In this document: positions 40,851 through 51,500 of the stretch, piece after piece
How positions within the stretch are numbered: position 1 is the stretch's first letter
Layout: each line of letters starts with the position of its first letter
Source: Amphimedon queenslandica
Taxonomy: Eukaryota; Porifera; Demospongiae; Haplosclerida; Niphatidae
Reading direction: 5' to 3'
Assembly: GCF_000090795.2 (NCBI RefSeq)
Contig: NW_003546252.1
Location: 364,319-428,318 of the forward strand
DNA length: 64,000 nt
The notes under the pieces: generated by a model
What the model was told of the DNA's origin: nothing
The model's database searches: none
The model's input: only the letters and a program-made list of their open reading frames with translations
Made by a program: the position numbers and the translations under genes

Positions 40851-41048
40851 ATTAATATTATTATTTATTATTATATGTCCTTTGGCAAAATAATTATTAC
40901 AATTCAGTCATTTTGTGATAAAAATTTCAAAACAATGGGAGAGAATGTGCTGGTTATCATGTCATCAGTTCCTTTTATGTGCTGGTACATGTAACCCTTT
41001 GAACTATAGTAATAGAATAGTTATGACAAAGGTGTGTCACACATGTAC

Positions 41049-44000
41049 TTAATGTACCTCTGGATGGACTTCTTTATATTTATTTGTGATAAAGTTTCTG
41101 AATGCTAATGCCCCATGTGTCTCAGATAAAACTGCATCCTGAAATACAAACATTTTCTATTGACATTATATGTATAATTTACAAAGTGACATACATGTAC
41201 ATGTACATGTAGATGGTCATAGCATGTACTACATGTACATGTAAGTATTAAATTTAGCAATAATGATTAAAGGATTAATTTGCAAATGACTATTGATTTT
41301 GACAAGGCATTTTAATCCTCTCTCTCTCTCAGCAACTAAAGTGGATGTACATATGTATATGTACATGCTAGTGTAAGCCATATACATGTACACAGTGTTC
41401 CTTTGAGTATAAAAAAATTACAGCAGAGCATAGAGGAAAGCAGATAATTTTTATTCGATACTTGTACATATGTGCCATAAGATTCACATTTCAAAATACA
41501 TGTATATACTTACAAGTGATTCATTCTTCATTCTGGTTTCCATCTCTTCCCTCTTCTTGACAACTTTAGGATCTTCTAATGGCTATAAAGTGATCAGGTA
41601 TACAATGTTTGGATAGGTATACATGTACTATATTCACTATACATTGTGCATTTAGTTTGGGGCATAACCAAACTAGTACACAAAATAATATACACAGTTC
41701 TTTATATCAAGCAACTGTACAGTATGTAGCAGACAATATTGAAGTTTTAATGCTATAAGTAATAATTTTTTTGAAATGCAAAGTTAAAATCAGTAACAAT
41801 TAGTGTTTTATTATTTCTAGTTAGGAATAGAAACACATGTCAATTAAATGTACATGCACATGTTTATCTTACTCCTACTACAGAAGTTACACGTCTTAGG
41901 CTTAGCTGACTGTAACAATATCTGGTAATTTTTTATTGCAGTAGTTTTAGCTATACACTGTACATGTACTTAAACAATATAGTAGCTTCATTAGTCATTA
42001 TTGTTAAACACAGGAAATTAATTTTAGTTTCGCATTGCTTTTAGTTTTACATGTACACTAGGTATTGTAAATAAACAACACTAGACTGAAAATATACATT
42101 CATTACATGTACATGTACATGTACGTTGTTAATATAATTATTGTCACATACTTCACTCCATGGACGTAGTTTCCACAGTGAAGGACTCAGGTACCATGCT
42201 CCATACTTATAACGAACACTTTTTGATAGAGGGGAGGATTCCTACATACATGTACATGTAAATACAATTATCCAATGTTTCTGAGTTTCACTACTAAATA
42301 CATGAATGTGAGAATGTCCATACATAATAGAATAAAGTATACATGTACATTGTACTACGTGTACATGTATGTGTGTATGTGTGTTATGCACATACATGTA
42401 CAATCATTAATATAATAATAATACTTCAACTGACTATTAATTTTAGCCTTTCAACGGCTGATAGTGCTCTGTATGATGAACCAGTGTGACCTCGAGAGTC
42501 TGTTCTAAGCTCGTGAGGAATATTCTTTAACTCAATAACATGTATAGGAGCTGTTAGGACAGGCTGAAAATAAACAATAAGACAATAACAGTTAGATGTA
42601 TCATGTATAATGATTTACTTTAGCTTCGTAGTCACTGGCAAATAGTCTTTTGATGGTTGCTTCATCAATATACTCCTTTTCATCACCCTACATTCAAAAT
42701 AAGTCCATAATTGTAAATATAATGTACATGTACATGAAAAGGTACATATAAATATACTGTATGTATGCATTATTGTATTACCAAATTCTTTGACCATTCT
42801 ATTAGTTCATGAGTGACACTATTAACTTGTGCTTCTTGGGTTGGAGAAACAGCACGTTTCCTAGCTAATTCTAGCTCTTCCTCTGCCTTTTCTTCTTTGC
42901 TCTTCAATAAAGGCCATCTGTATATCTTGTCCTGAGGTAGGGAACTACATGTACAATATAAAGCAATAAACAACATGTATATACTGTGTATTTTTTAATG
43001 TCTACGAGAGAATTTTTGTTATTTTTAATATATTTTCTAATACACATGCAATGTACAGTTATAGTGCTTGTTCAAATGTTGTGTACATGTAGGATTAGAA
43101 TGTTAATATTTTTGATGTAGCAGATGCCCAAAGCTAGATTTTCTTATTTTACATGTACATGTACATGTACATGTCGATGCTGTAAGAGCTTAGAACTTAG
43201 TGCATGCATGTTCTTGGATACTTTGGTAATTTTACTGCATTTCTTTCTTGACTTTTAGCAATGCCAAAGCCAACATTATTTTTGTCTGCCAACTGGTTCA
43301 CTTTTGTCAAATCCAAAAGGTGAAGCAAACAGTCATATCTTATCATTTATAATGATGCAAAGCATCCAACAAGCATATAATGCAACACATTTTACTGTTT
43401 TCATAAAATCAGTATCATTATCATGTAGTGAAATTTTTTGGCATGGACAAATTAATTTTTAGAAAAGCGAGCCAATCAACATGTACATGTACATGTACCA
43501 AATTAATTTAGTCAATTTTTTTTAAAATTTCACTGGCAATAAATCAAATGGTATTGTTAAAAGCTGATACACCTTAAAACGTGTATATCCTTATGTGACA
43601 CTTAAAACATGTAGATATACATGTATATGTACATGTTGTATACATGTATAATATATGACTCAATCATATACACTAACTTTTGCTGTTGAGAGTCACCGTC
43701 TGAATCATTATCAATCTTATCATCTGATGAGAGCGAGACAGTATCAGTATCAGTCACCTACCGGTATAATACAGTAAATACATCACATTAATCATTGAAG
43801 TTATGTGCATTTAATTGCTTTTATTGATTATGGCACCAAGTATTATACTAGAGTATCAAGGTTACCACAAAGAATGCGAAGTGAGCTAAAAGTAATGCTA
43901 CATCTGACAAGCACTACAATAGTACATGTACATGTATATGTACATAGATTTAGATTAATTTTTAAAATTATTTATTAAAAAATCTATTTAGATCAAAATC

Positions 44001-45433
44001 AGTTCAAATTGATACACAAGATAAGAATATGTAACAGAAAAATTATACACATGTACATGTAAATAAAGGATTTTTTTCTTGTTATTTTTGGTGCATGTTC
44101 TTTTGTTGTGGTCGTGCAGCATGGTTGAACTGATTGCAATCACAATTAATCATCACTACATATACTTTAAACTTATGCACATTTGAAGGTACATTGTACA
44201 TGTATATACTGTATAGCGGGAAATTTTGGAGGGGCTAAAATTTGGCGAATTGCTAAACTTTGGTGATTGGCTGATTTTTTATTTGGCGAATTTGTGGTCA
44301 CATGCCATTGAGCATGCGTATAACGGCTCAAAATGGCAGATTTGTATTTTGGCGAATGGTTATTAAAACGCCAAATTCGTCAAATTTAATCCCCTCCAAA
44401 ATTTCCAGCTATACGGTATTGATTCACAAACAGCACAAAGTATAAAGTACATGCATATGTCTATACATGTGTATTTTGTACATACATACATGTACATGTA
44501 TATGTACTCAATTTTGAGCTTTCAAGTAAATGGTCAAAGACAGTGGGTCTATTAAGTGTACATACAATCAAATTTAATCCCATGCAGAAAATAAAAATTT
44601 CTGCATACAGGTAGCATAATACACATACATGTACTTAAAGTAAAAAAGTTTGCATCAATGGTAATATGACTTACTCTGACAAATGGATCAATTGGTAATG
44701 GAAAAACATCATCTTCATCACTTGACATTCTTTGCCTGTTATACTCTTCAATCAAATCTTTTTCAATGTTTTCTATTCTGTCCCGTCTTGCTTTCTGCCC
44801 AGGATTTGTCCTGTACACATGGTACATAATAAGTATGCGTATACACATTCACTTGAATAAATCACAAAGCTCATGTATAATTTTGATGAAGAAAAAGTAA
44901 ATGCATGCTATACTTGCTTGCTATATTGGGAAGGATCTTTAACTAATCTGACAGCATCAGGATCATAGGGTGTTTTGATACAGGTGAGTGATGAAACATC
45001 TGGGTCAATCAATGGAAGTTTCAGTGGTGGTTTCTATTAGAATAAACACACAAAAATTTATATCTACAGCAGAATTCAGTATGATATTATGTTAAGAAAC
45101 ATAATGGTCAATCTACATTGCATGCTACTCATGTTTTGGTTGCTAAACTATAATGGAAATTAATTTGACATGTCACACGTACACAACTGAGTACAATAAA
45201 CCTTAAATTTCCCTGTACCTTCTTTTGGAACTTAGCATCGTTACTGCAGCTTGAAGATAAGAAACGCCATCTGTGAGAAGTGAGAGTGTTTAGCTGCCTT
45301 TGTTGGTTAGCTAAATATTTCCACTGAAGTCGCTCTTTATACCTATACATCAGGTTGGTTAGTTTTTAGTATGGTTGTTCAGTTACCAAGGGTAATGTCG
45401 TGGTGTGCCTTCCTCCACTGTACGAGTCGCCAT
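41049..45433 (-). CDS. FAM47-like protein
   Basis: Eleven exons, 366 residues: 45387-45433, 45219-45342, 44914-45033, 44675-44794, 43678-43757, 42782-42944, 42619-42687, 42435-42563, 42152-42241, 41514-41582, 41049-41138; all joins keep phase. The N-terminus reads PRHYPWYKERLQWKYL. The middle is charged and low in complexity (RMSSDEDDVF, DSDGDSQQQ). The C-terminus has the FAM47 signature: YGAWYLSPSLWK, then PLEDPKVV, then HGALAFRNFI. Human FAM47E is a nuclear protein reported to bind PRMT5; the family is otherwise little known. For the fourth exon I chose the acceptor at 44795-44796 because the upstream alternative breaks the frame. Its 5' end is 85 bases from EXOSC1; its 3' end converges on the AUR1-like gene. 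Confidence 0.7.
43151..43174. repeat. ACATGT hexamer repeat, four units
   Basis: Longest run of the self-complementary ACATGT hexamer in the window, in intron 5 of the FAM47-like gene (between exons 43678-43757 and 42782-42944). Confidence 0.9.
43852..44060. repeat. TTTCCCA-type dispersed repeat, copy 5 (degraded)
   Basis: GGTTACCACAAAGAATGCGA, then GTGAGCTAAAAGTAATGCT and CTGACAAGCACT, then an internal unit with GATCAAAATCAGTTCAAATT and TATGTAACAGAAAAATTAT. Same order of elements as the copy at 25009, more diverged. Confidence 0.5.
44207..44418. mobile_element. MITE with TACTGTATAGCGGGAAATTT ends
   Basis: Left arm TACTGTATAGCGGGAAATTT then TGGAGGGG; right arm, read inverted, TACCGTATAGCTGGAAATTT then TGGAGGGG. 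Arms are about 50 bases, the whole 212 bases, TA on both sides. In an intron of the FAM47-like gene. No transposase. Confidence 0.82.
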
Positions 45434-45518
45434 CAAACCTTAAGTTTGTTGCCATGACAACATTCTGCTCAGCTGTAAATTTCCGTAAACATCCGTATTT
45501 TTGATCACGTGGACAAAC
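45434..45518. promoter_or_regulatory. 85-bp bidirectional promoter FAM47-like/EXOSC1
   Basis: The start codons of the FAM47-like gene (minus) and EXOSC1 (plus) are separated by only 85 bases, so both 5' UTRs and core promoters must overlap here. The segment includes GATCACGTGGAC near 45503, with a CACGTG E-box. No TATA box seen. Confidence 0.6.
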
Positions 45519-46112
45519 ATGGCTGTGACTAGTAAAGACACGCCATTGACTTCAACTCCTTTTGTACTTCCTGGTGATAAACTGCCTCCGAATAGTGACT
45601 CCGCTAACAACAGAACAGGTGTCTATGTACGGGATGGTGGAACATACTCGAGCATCTGTGGAAAAGTGACTGATAGCAAGAGTACTGTCAAGCCATTGGT
45701 CCCTCCATTCATGTGTCCAGAGAAAGGAAACATAGTATTATGTCGTGTACTTTCTGTTAGTCAGATATCTGCTAAAGTTGAAATAATTTCTGTTGGCTCT
45801 CAAGTCCTTAAGGAACCACTGATGGGTATTATTAGAAGAGAGGAAGTCAGAGCATCTGAGAAGGACAAAGTATCTCTTTTTCAAAGTTTCAGACCTTGCG
45901 ACATTGTGCAAGCTCGAGTTCTGGGTTTAGGAGAAGGACAAGCTTACGTACTGACAACAGCAGAGAGTGAATTAGGAGTGATCTTAGCTAGGAAATTGTG
46001 TCATGGTGGTCGCATGATTCCTGTTAGCTGGTGTGAGTACCAGTGCTCTGTGACTGGTAAACGTGAAAAACGCAAAGTTGCTAAAGTTATCAATAACATT
46101 TCTTCCAATTAA
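45519..46112 (+). CDS. EXOSC1: Exosome component CSL4
   Basis: Intronless, 197 residues. I start at the ATG at 45519 (AACATGG context); the frame opens earlier only at a TTG. The N-terminal domain has FVLPGDKLPP and GTYSSICGKV. A central S1 RNA-binding domain spans roughly residues 70-150 (MCPEKGNIVLCRVLSV; MGIIRREEVR; DIVQARVLGLGEGQAYVLTT). The C-terminal segment (MIPVSWCEYQC, then KREKRKVAKV) is diagnostic of CSL4. CSL4 is a cap subunit of the eukaryotic RNA exosome, helping guide RNA to the catalytic ring. Length is very close to the human protein. The gene's 3' end lies 23 bases from that of DTD1 on the other strand. Confidence 0.95.
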   Translation: MAVTSKDTPLTSTPFVLPGDKLPPNSDSANNRTGVYVRDGGTYSSICGKVTDSKSTVKPLVPPFMCPEKGNIVLCRVLSVSQISAKVEIISVGSQVLKEPLMGIIRREEVRASEKDKVSLFQSFRPCDIVQARVLGLGEGQAYVLTTAESELGVILARKLCHGGRMIPVSWCEYQCSVTGKREKRKVAKVINNISSN

Positions 46113-46135
46113 TTTAATTTATGTCATTTTAATTT

Positions 46136-48272
46136 CTAACTGTCATCTGTTTGTTTGTGTTCTTCATTTGCCTTGTCTTTCTCTTGCGACGCACTTGAAC
46201 CTTGTGGTTTTCTCTGTGGTGTAAAATGTTCATGTAAATACATACATGTAGTATTTTGAATCTTGTGTATAACTGCTGGATTCAAATTATCATCATACAC
46301 ATTTCCAAAGGTTGTTTTGATTGATGAATGTTTCCAGCAGGATTTTGGCATAGTACTCATGCAATTTCTTGTCAGTATATAATTGCTCAAAAGTTGGGGC
46401 CAATGACCCTGTTAATTTAGCACAGGATATTTTGACAAAAATTACTAGGAAAGAATTTATTTTTTCCTATTATACATGTTAGTTGTCTAGAAAATTTGAG
46501 CTGATCGTGATCAAAATTGGATTAATTTTTTTGAAGTTGCTCCAAAATTGGTCCAATGACCAAAGCCTTTGGTCAAAAATGGCAAGGAGAGAATTATCCA
46601 TTTTTATAATTTTTTCAGATGCATATACATGTCCTTATGTCGTGTATTAACTTTGAGCTGATTCAGATCAAATTTGGACTTTACAATTATTATGAAAATG
46701 CTCAAAAATTGGGCTGAACACCCTTTGGTCGAATTTTGTCAAAATAACTAGAAGAGAAAATTGTATTTTTTTGAATTTTTAAAGATGCTCCAATAACATG
46801 TACTGCATTGTAGTGCTTGTCAGCTCATGAAGCTTGCTGTTTAGCTTACATGTACATTGTATAGCTTTGTGGGAAATCCTGTACTTCCACATTTTATAGT
46901 ACATGCATGTGGATTGTGGATAAAATGATAAAATTTTTACGGACTAATAGTTGAAAATACTAGAGAAAAAAAGATTTTAACAAAAATTTTCTTGACGAAA
47001 ATTTGACACTGTATACGATGCTATTCCTCTTGCTGCATAAAGTAAATTTTTCTTACTTCTTTTGGTGGTGGAAATGAAGGTGATTCTATGTCAAGAGTAA
47101 CAGGTCCATCATTTTCAATTCGTACATTCATGTAAGCACCAAATTCACCACCTATAAGATAAAAGCCATTTTTAGTATTGCAAACAATTAAGTCTATGTA
47201 ATGACCTTTAATTAAATCTGGATTATAATTAGATCCAAGTAATGCAAGAAATTCCCGATACATTTCAGAGGAATGTTCTGCTTTCATGGCATTATGGAAA
47301 TCTGGCTTATTCCCTTTTAGCACATGACACAATGTAAACTAAAAACAAAAAAATTATCTTTCATAAATTAATATTTATTAAGTTGCATTACCTGGCTCAC
47401 ACACAAAATTTCTAGTCCCAGATCAACAACACTTTTCTCCCATTGCTTATTAGTACCAGGGTCTTGAAATATTCTTAAGTTTAGAAGCTTACGAACCCTA
47501 TCAATCAGAAAAAAAATTGATTTTGTACTGTAATTGTAAATTGCTAAACGGACAAATCGAACTGCTATTTGGAACTCTTTTTTTAATTACTCAACCAGCA
47601 GCACCCAGCACCTTTCCAAAATTAAGAGTGGTGGAATTACTAGACCTAGCACCCGCACCCAGGCCATAGGCGGCGGAACATAATTTATTTTGGGGGGCTG
47701 AACACCAATAATTTCATTAAAATGGGTGTGGTCTTATGCAAAAACGGCTACTATTTTTTGTTGTTGGGTTTAGACTGGTTTTTTGTCTTTTTCTCTGAAT
47801 AAAATGAAGAAATGATGACTGCAGGTCTAGTTTTACTGATAAAAGTTAGTTTTATTCAAGGTTGCAGAGAATTCTTGGGGGGCTCTACCCCTTCTGTTTC
47901 AAGATTGGGAGGGGGCTTTAGCCCCTCAGCTCCCCTGTTCCGCCGCCAATGACCCAGGCCATATAAAAATTGCAATGGGAGTGGTCATTGTGTATTCTTT
48001 TGTTTAGCACTTTAGCTTGTCCCTCATCTCGTCAGTTCCCAACACAACAAAAACTGAGACAGCTCTTTCACTATTGTAAATTTATTGCATACGTCCATTC
48101 TAGCTCTTGAGATGTATCTTTACGTGATATTCCCAGTAAAACACAAACTCCTTTCCCAATAGAACTTATAACCTTCCCATCAACTACATGTATAAAATAT
48201 AAATCATAAGAGGTGAAAAGCTCACTCACCAGTGACGCTCGCTGATGTTACTCTTTGAACCAATATCTTCAT
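46136..48272 (-). CDS. DTD1: D-aminoacyl-tRNA deacylase
   Basis: Six exons, 181 residues: 48230-48272, 48093-48183, 47392-47497, 47206-47338, 47057-47151, 46136-46213; phases agree throughout. It starts MKILVQRVTSASV. The two active-site motifs of the family are present: SQFT at 79-82 (across an exon join) and the Gly-cisPro motif NDGPVT with Gly140-Pro141. The enzyme removes D-amino acids (and glycine mischarged on tRNA-Ala) from tRNA, working as a dimer. The last exon adds a charged tail (QEKDKANEEHKQTDDS) of the kind seen in animal DTD1. If the last donor at 47055-47056 is not used, translation continues twelve codons to a stop at 47021, giving an alternative short end. Confidence 0.92.
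46390..46895. repeat. TTTCCCA-type dispersed repeat, copy 6 (inverted)
   Basis: Lies in the last intron of DTD1. Three diverged units of about 140-170 bases in reverse orientation (GAGCTGAT[CT]..GATCAAAATT; TACATGT; repeated ATTTTGACAAAA), ending in a CTTGTCAGCTCATGAAGCTT segment and CTTTGTGGGAAATCCTGTAC, the terminal signature. Confidence 0.6.
47665..47951. mobile_element. hAT-type non-autonomous element with 8-bp duplication
   Basis: Ends CATAGGCGGCGGAAC and (inverted) CATTGGCGGCGGAAC; flanked by identical 8-base direct repeats ACCCAGGC at 47657-47664 and 47952-47959. 287 bases, no transposase. Eight-base duplications are the mark of hAT transposases. Sits in intron 2 of DTD1. Confidence 0.85.
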
Positions 48273-48556
48273 CTCGATAGTTTGCAAGCGAGCTGCCAGT
48301 AATGCCACACCTTCAATCCATTAATTTAACTTATAATTATAATAGATCACGTGTAGTCACGTGGGTATTTCCATGATTTTCACTAATAGCATAAATGCAT
48401 ATTTATGATAAATGTTAGCAAAAAAGGACGCACAAAACAAGCTACCTATAAAGTGAGTGAAAAGGGACACACAAAAATAAAATAAAGAAGAGGTTCAATC
48501 AACATTATGAATCTAGTATAATGTCACACAATAAAATTTAAATTTTATTCAAATCT

Positions 48557-51500
48557 TTATTCTTTATCACTCTTCTTTCTTCTAGTTTGCTCCTGTAATC
48601 CTCTTACTTCTCCTTCCCCTGCTAATCCTCCTCCTCTTTCTCCTTGCATTTCTTTTCTCATACATTCAGCAATAGCTAACAACTGATCCATTGCACTGCG
48701 TAGGTCCTTCATTTCCTCAGATAATGGTTTGCTCTTATTCTTCACTTCATCTACATTTTCCTGAATTGAAATAATACAATACATGCAGGTTTATTGGCTG
48801 TTTATCACTTACCTCAGTGTCAGTTGAAAAATATTCTTCAATCTTACTAATAGCACTTGCTATGCCTTTCTTTTTCTTGTTTGGATTTACTTTATGTTTT
48901 TGTTCAACTGTGACTAGACTCTTTATCCACGACTTCACATTTTTCAATTTTTCTGGAAGTTTTCTTGCAATACTTCTTAGAAAATCTTCAGTAGGTAGTG
49001 TAAAATCAACCTGTAAGCAGTTATAACATTGTATAATAATCAGTTCTTAGTTCTTACCCTCAGAGTGCGTCTGTATGCATCAGCTGATTTTCGTATTTCT
49101 TCAGTGTCACCAACAGCTAAACTGGTCTATATAAAATGAGTTGGTCAAAGAGCGGAATTAATATTCTATAAACATACCAATAAATTAAGGAATAGAATTG
49201 GCATTAATACCACAAACACAATTATTAATGAAAATGTAACCACAGGATACTGTACATCAGGGTCAATCCTTTGATTATTCTGTCGCAATATTGAATCCAT
49301 TTCATATTCTCCCATTGTCATTGTTATTGTTTTAATAATTGTCCTCCATGGAGTGATAAATGGAGTACGCTATAAAAAGAGAAGAGAGGTGATACTTTTG
49401 GATTTTAGTAAATCTTACAATTCCTTCTGTTCTATCTTGAGGATCATAAAACATCATATAAAAAGGAATTGCAAAGGCTGAGATTAATAGTAAGGCAAGG
49501 ATGACAACCTTGATAAAGTTGTTAAAAATCTTAATAAACATGACCACATATATTCCAACTACTGGTAGCTTCCTTATAGATACTATGAGTGCAATCCAAC
49601 TGAGGAATACAGCAATCACTCCAACCTGCCACTGCCATGGACGAGTACAATAGCACTGGTCACTACGTACTGATGCAAATATTATTGTAGAAATAAACAG
49701 TGAGACTTCAATGAAGTTAACAAAACTGGTAAAATACTCTAAGCTGAGCTGAATGACCTGAGCTAATTCCCGTAGTAACATGACTATAGGATAAACAATC
49801 ATAAATGCACGAACAATAGAGACATATGTAAAGCGTCCCTCTAAACACAAATGATAGTCACATGATGATCACATGAATATAATCACTTACCTGAGCAACC
49901 AATAACTGAGTAAGCGTAATTTCCAGATCCTTCAATAACTGTTTCAGTATCATTTCCAAATACCTCCAAACCTATTATGAATAGTACAATTAATAAACTA
50001 CTTACAATAGCTTACATATGTTTGAATTTGGAGGATGGACAGTGAGAGCATATGATGTCAGTAAAATGACAAATAAAAAATAAAATATCAAATTAGTGTA
50101 ATAGACTATTCGTCCATATTTATTCCATTTTTGATCAAGAAGTGTAGCAGCCAATGGATGCTTTAATAAATCTGCACTTGGTGAATTAGCCTATGAATAA
50201 TAATAATATTGCTCTAACTAATTATTATTAATTAATAATGACTCACAAGAATAGTAAGACAATGATTTTGACTAGAGTGTTTTGCTTTTGGAGGCCATTT
50301 TTTATCTGATCTCTTAGCATCAGACTGATCATCATTATCCTCATTCACGTTTTGCATAGTTGAGTCACTAGACCGATCTCCTTCTAGTGTCTGTCTGTCA
50401 TTACATATACCAGGTAGTACAAATAACAGAATCATTTATTTAGTATTATTCTTACAGATCAAAATCCTCAATAAATTCATAATTATAAGTAATCTCATAA
50501 CCTTCATCATATGGTGATTTTTTTGTCTCACAGCAGCGATCAAAAACAACTTTAGCTACATCTAAACAGGAATAAAATTAATGATGAACTGTGTAATATA
50601 GAACATATTACTCATATCATAATGTATATTAACCTGGCATCTTCTTTATTATCCTTCTCATTGGTGTTGTGAAATGTTTTACGGGTTTAACTTTATTTCC
50701 ATAATCATGACTGTCATTAGAGACATCACTGTAATTCACTAGAAGCAGGCTTGGGGCGAAGTACTTTAAAAAGTATTTAAGTACATTACAAGTACCTGTT
50801 AGATTTTTAAAATGAGTACGAGTACAAATCCCTCATTTTTACAATTGTATTCAGTATGAGTACGAGTACTCTATTGCAGTGCTTAAGTACTACTTAAGCA
50901 CTTGACCACACCCAAATAATTAATAAGTTAATTTTTAAATTAATAAATTAAATCAGATGGTTATTACATCTTATGAACTTTTCAAATCCAAACTGACCAG
51001 TGTCATAGTATGGGACCCACAGGAGGTAAATATATGTGGTTTACACTAGCTAGTATTTATTATATCAACACATTAGCATTGCATCTAAAAATGTACTTCA
51101 AAGTACTTGTAAGCACTAAAAACATACTAGTATTTAAGTACAGTACGAGTATTTGTAATTTTTGTTCAAAAGTACTTGAGTAAATACCGAGTACTTTCAA
51201 ACTTGTGCTTAAGCATGCTTAAGTACAAGTACCAAAGTACTCGCCCCAAGCCTGACTAGAAGTTTAATTTACTTTTGCTTTTGCTTCCTTATGCAACAAC
51301 AACATATGATTAATATGATTAAATGTAATGTCCTCCTAAGTATTCCAACATCATTAATTCTATTCACAACTTTATAACTACGTAATGCATTCTCCCACTT
51401 ATCACTTTTGACTATAGCCATTGCAGCATCTCTAGATTAGAAATAACTTATACTAAACATACTGTATGACAAAAACATAATCAATGAATCATAATACTAA

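Noticed and set aside
44795-44848. Upstream acceptor (TGTACAG) for the fourth FAM47-like exon
   Set aside because: It breaks the reading phase and leads to a stop; the acceptor just before 44794 keeps frame with both neighbours.
45501-45518. TTG-initiated extension of EXOSC1
   Set aside because: No ATG; ATG at 45519 fits the family's N-terminus.
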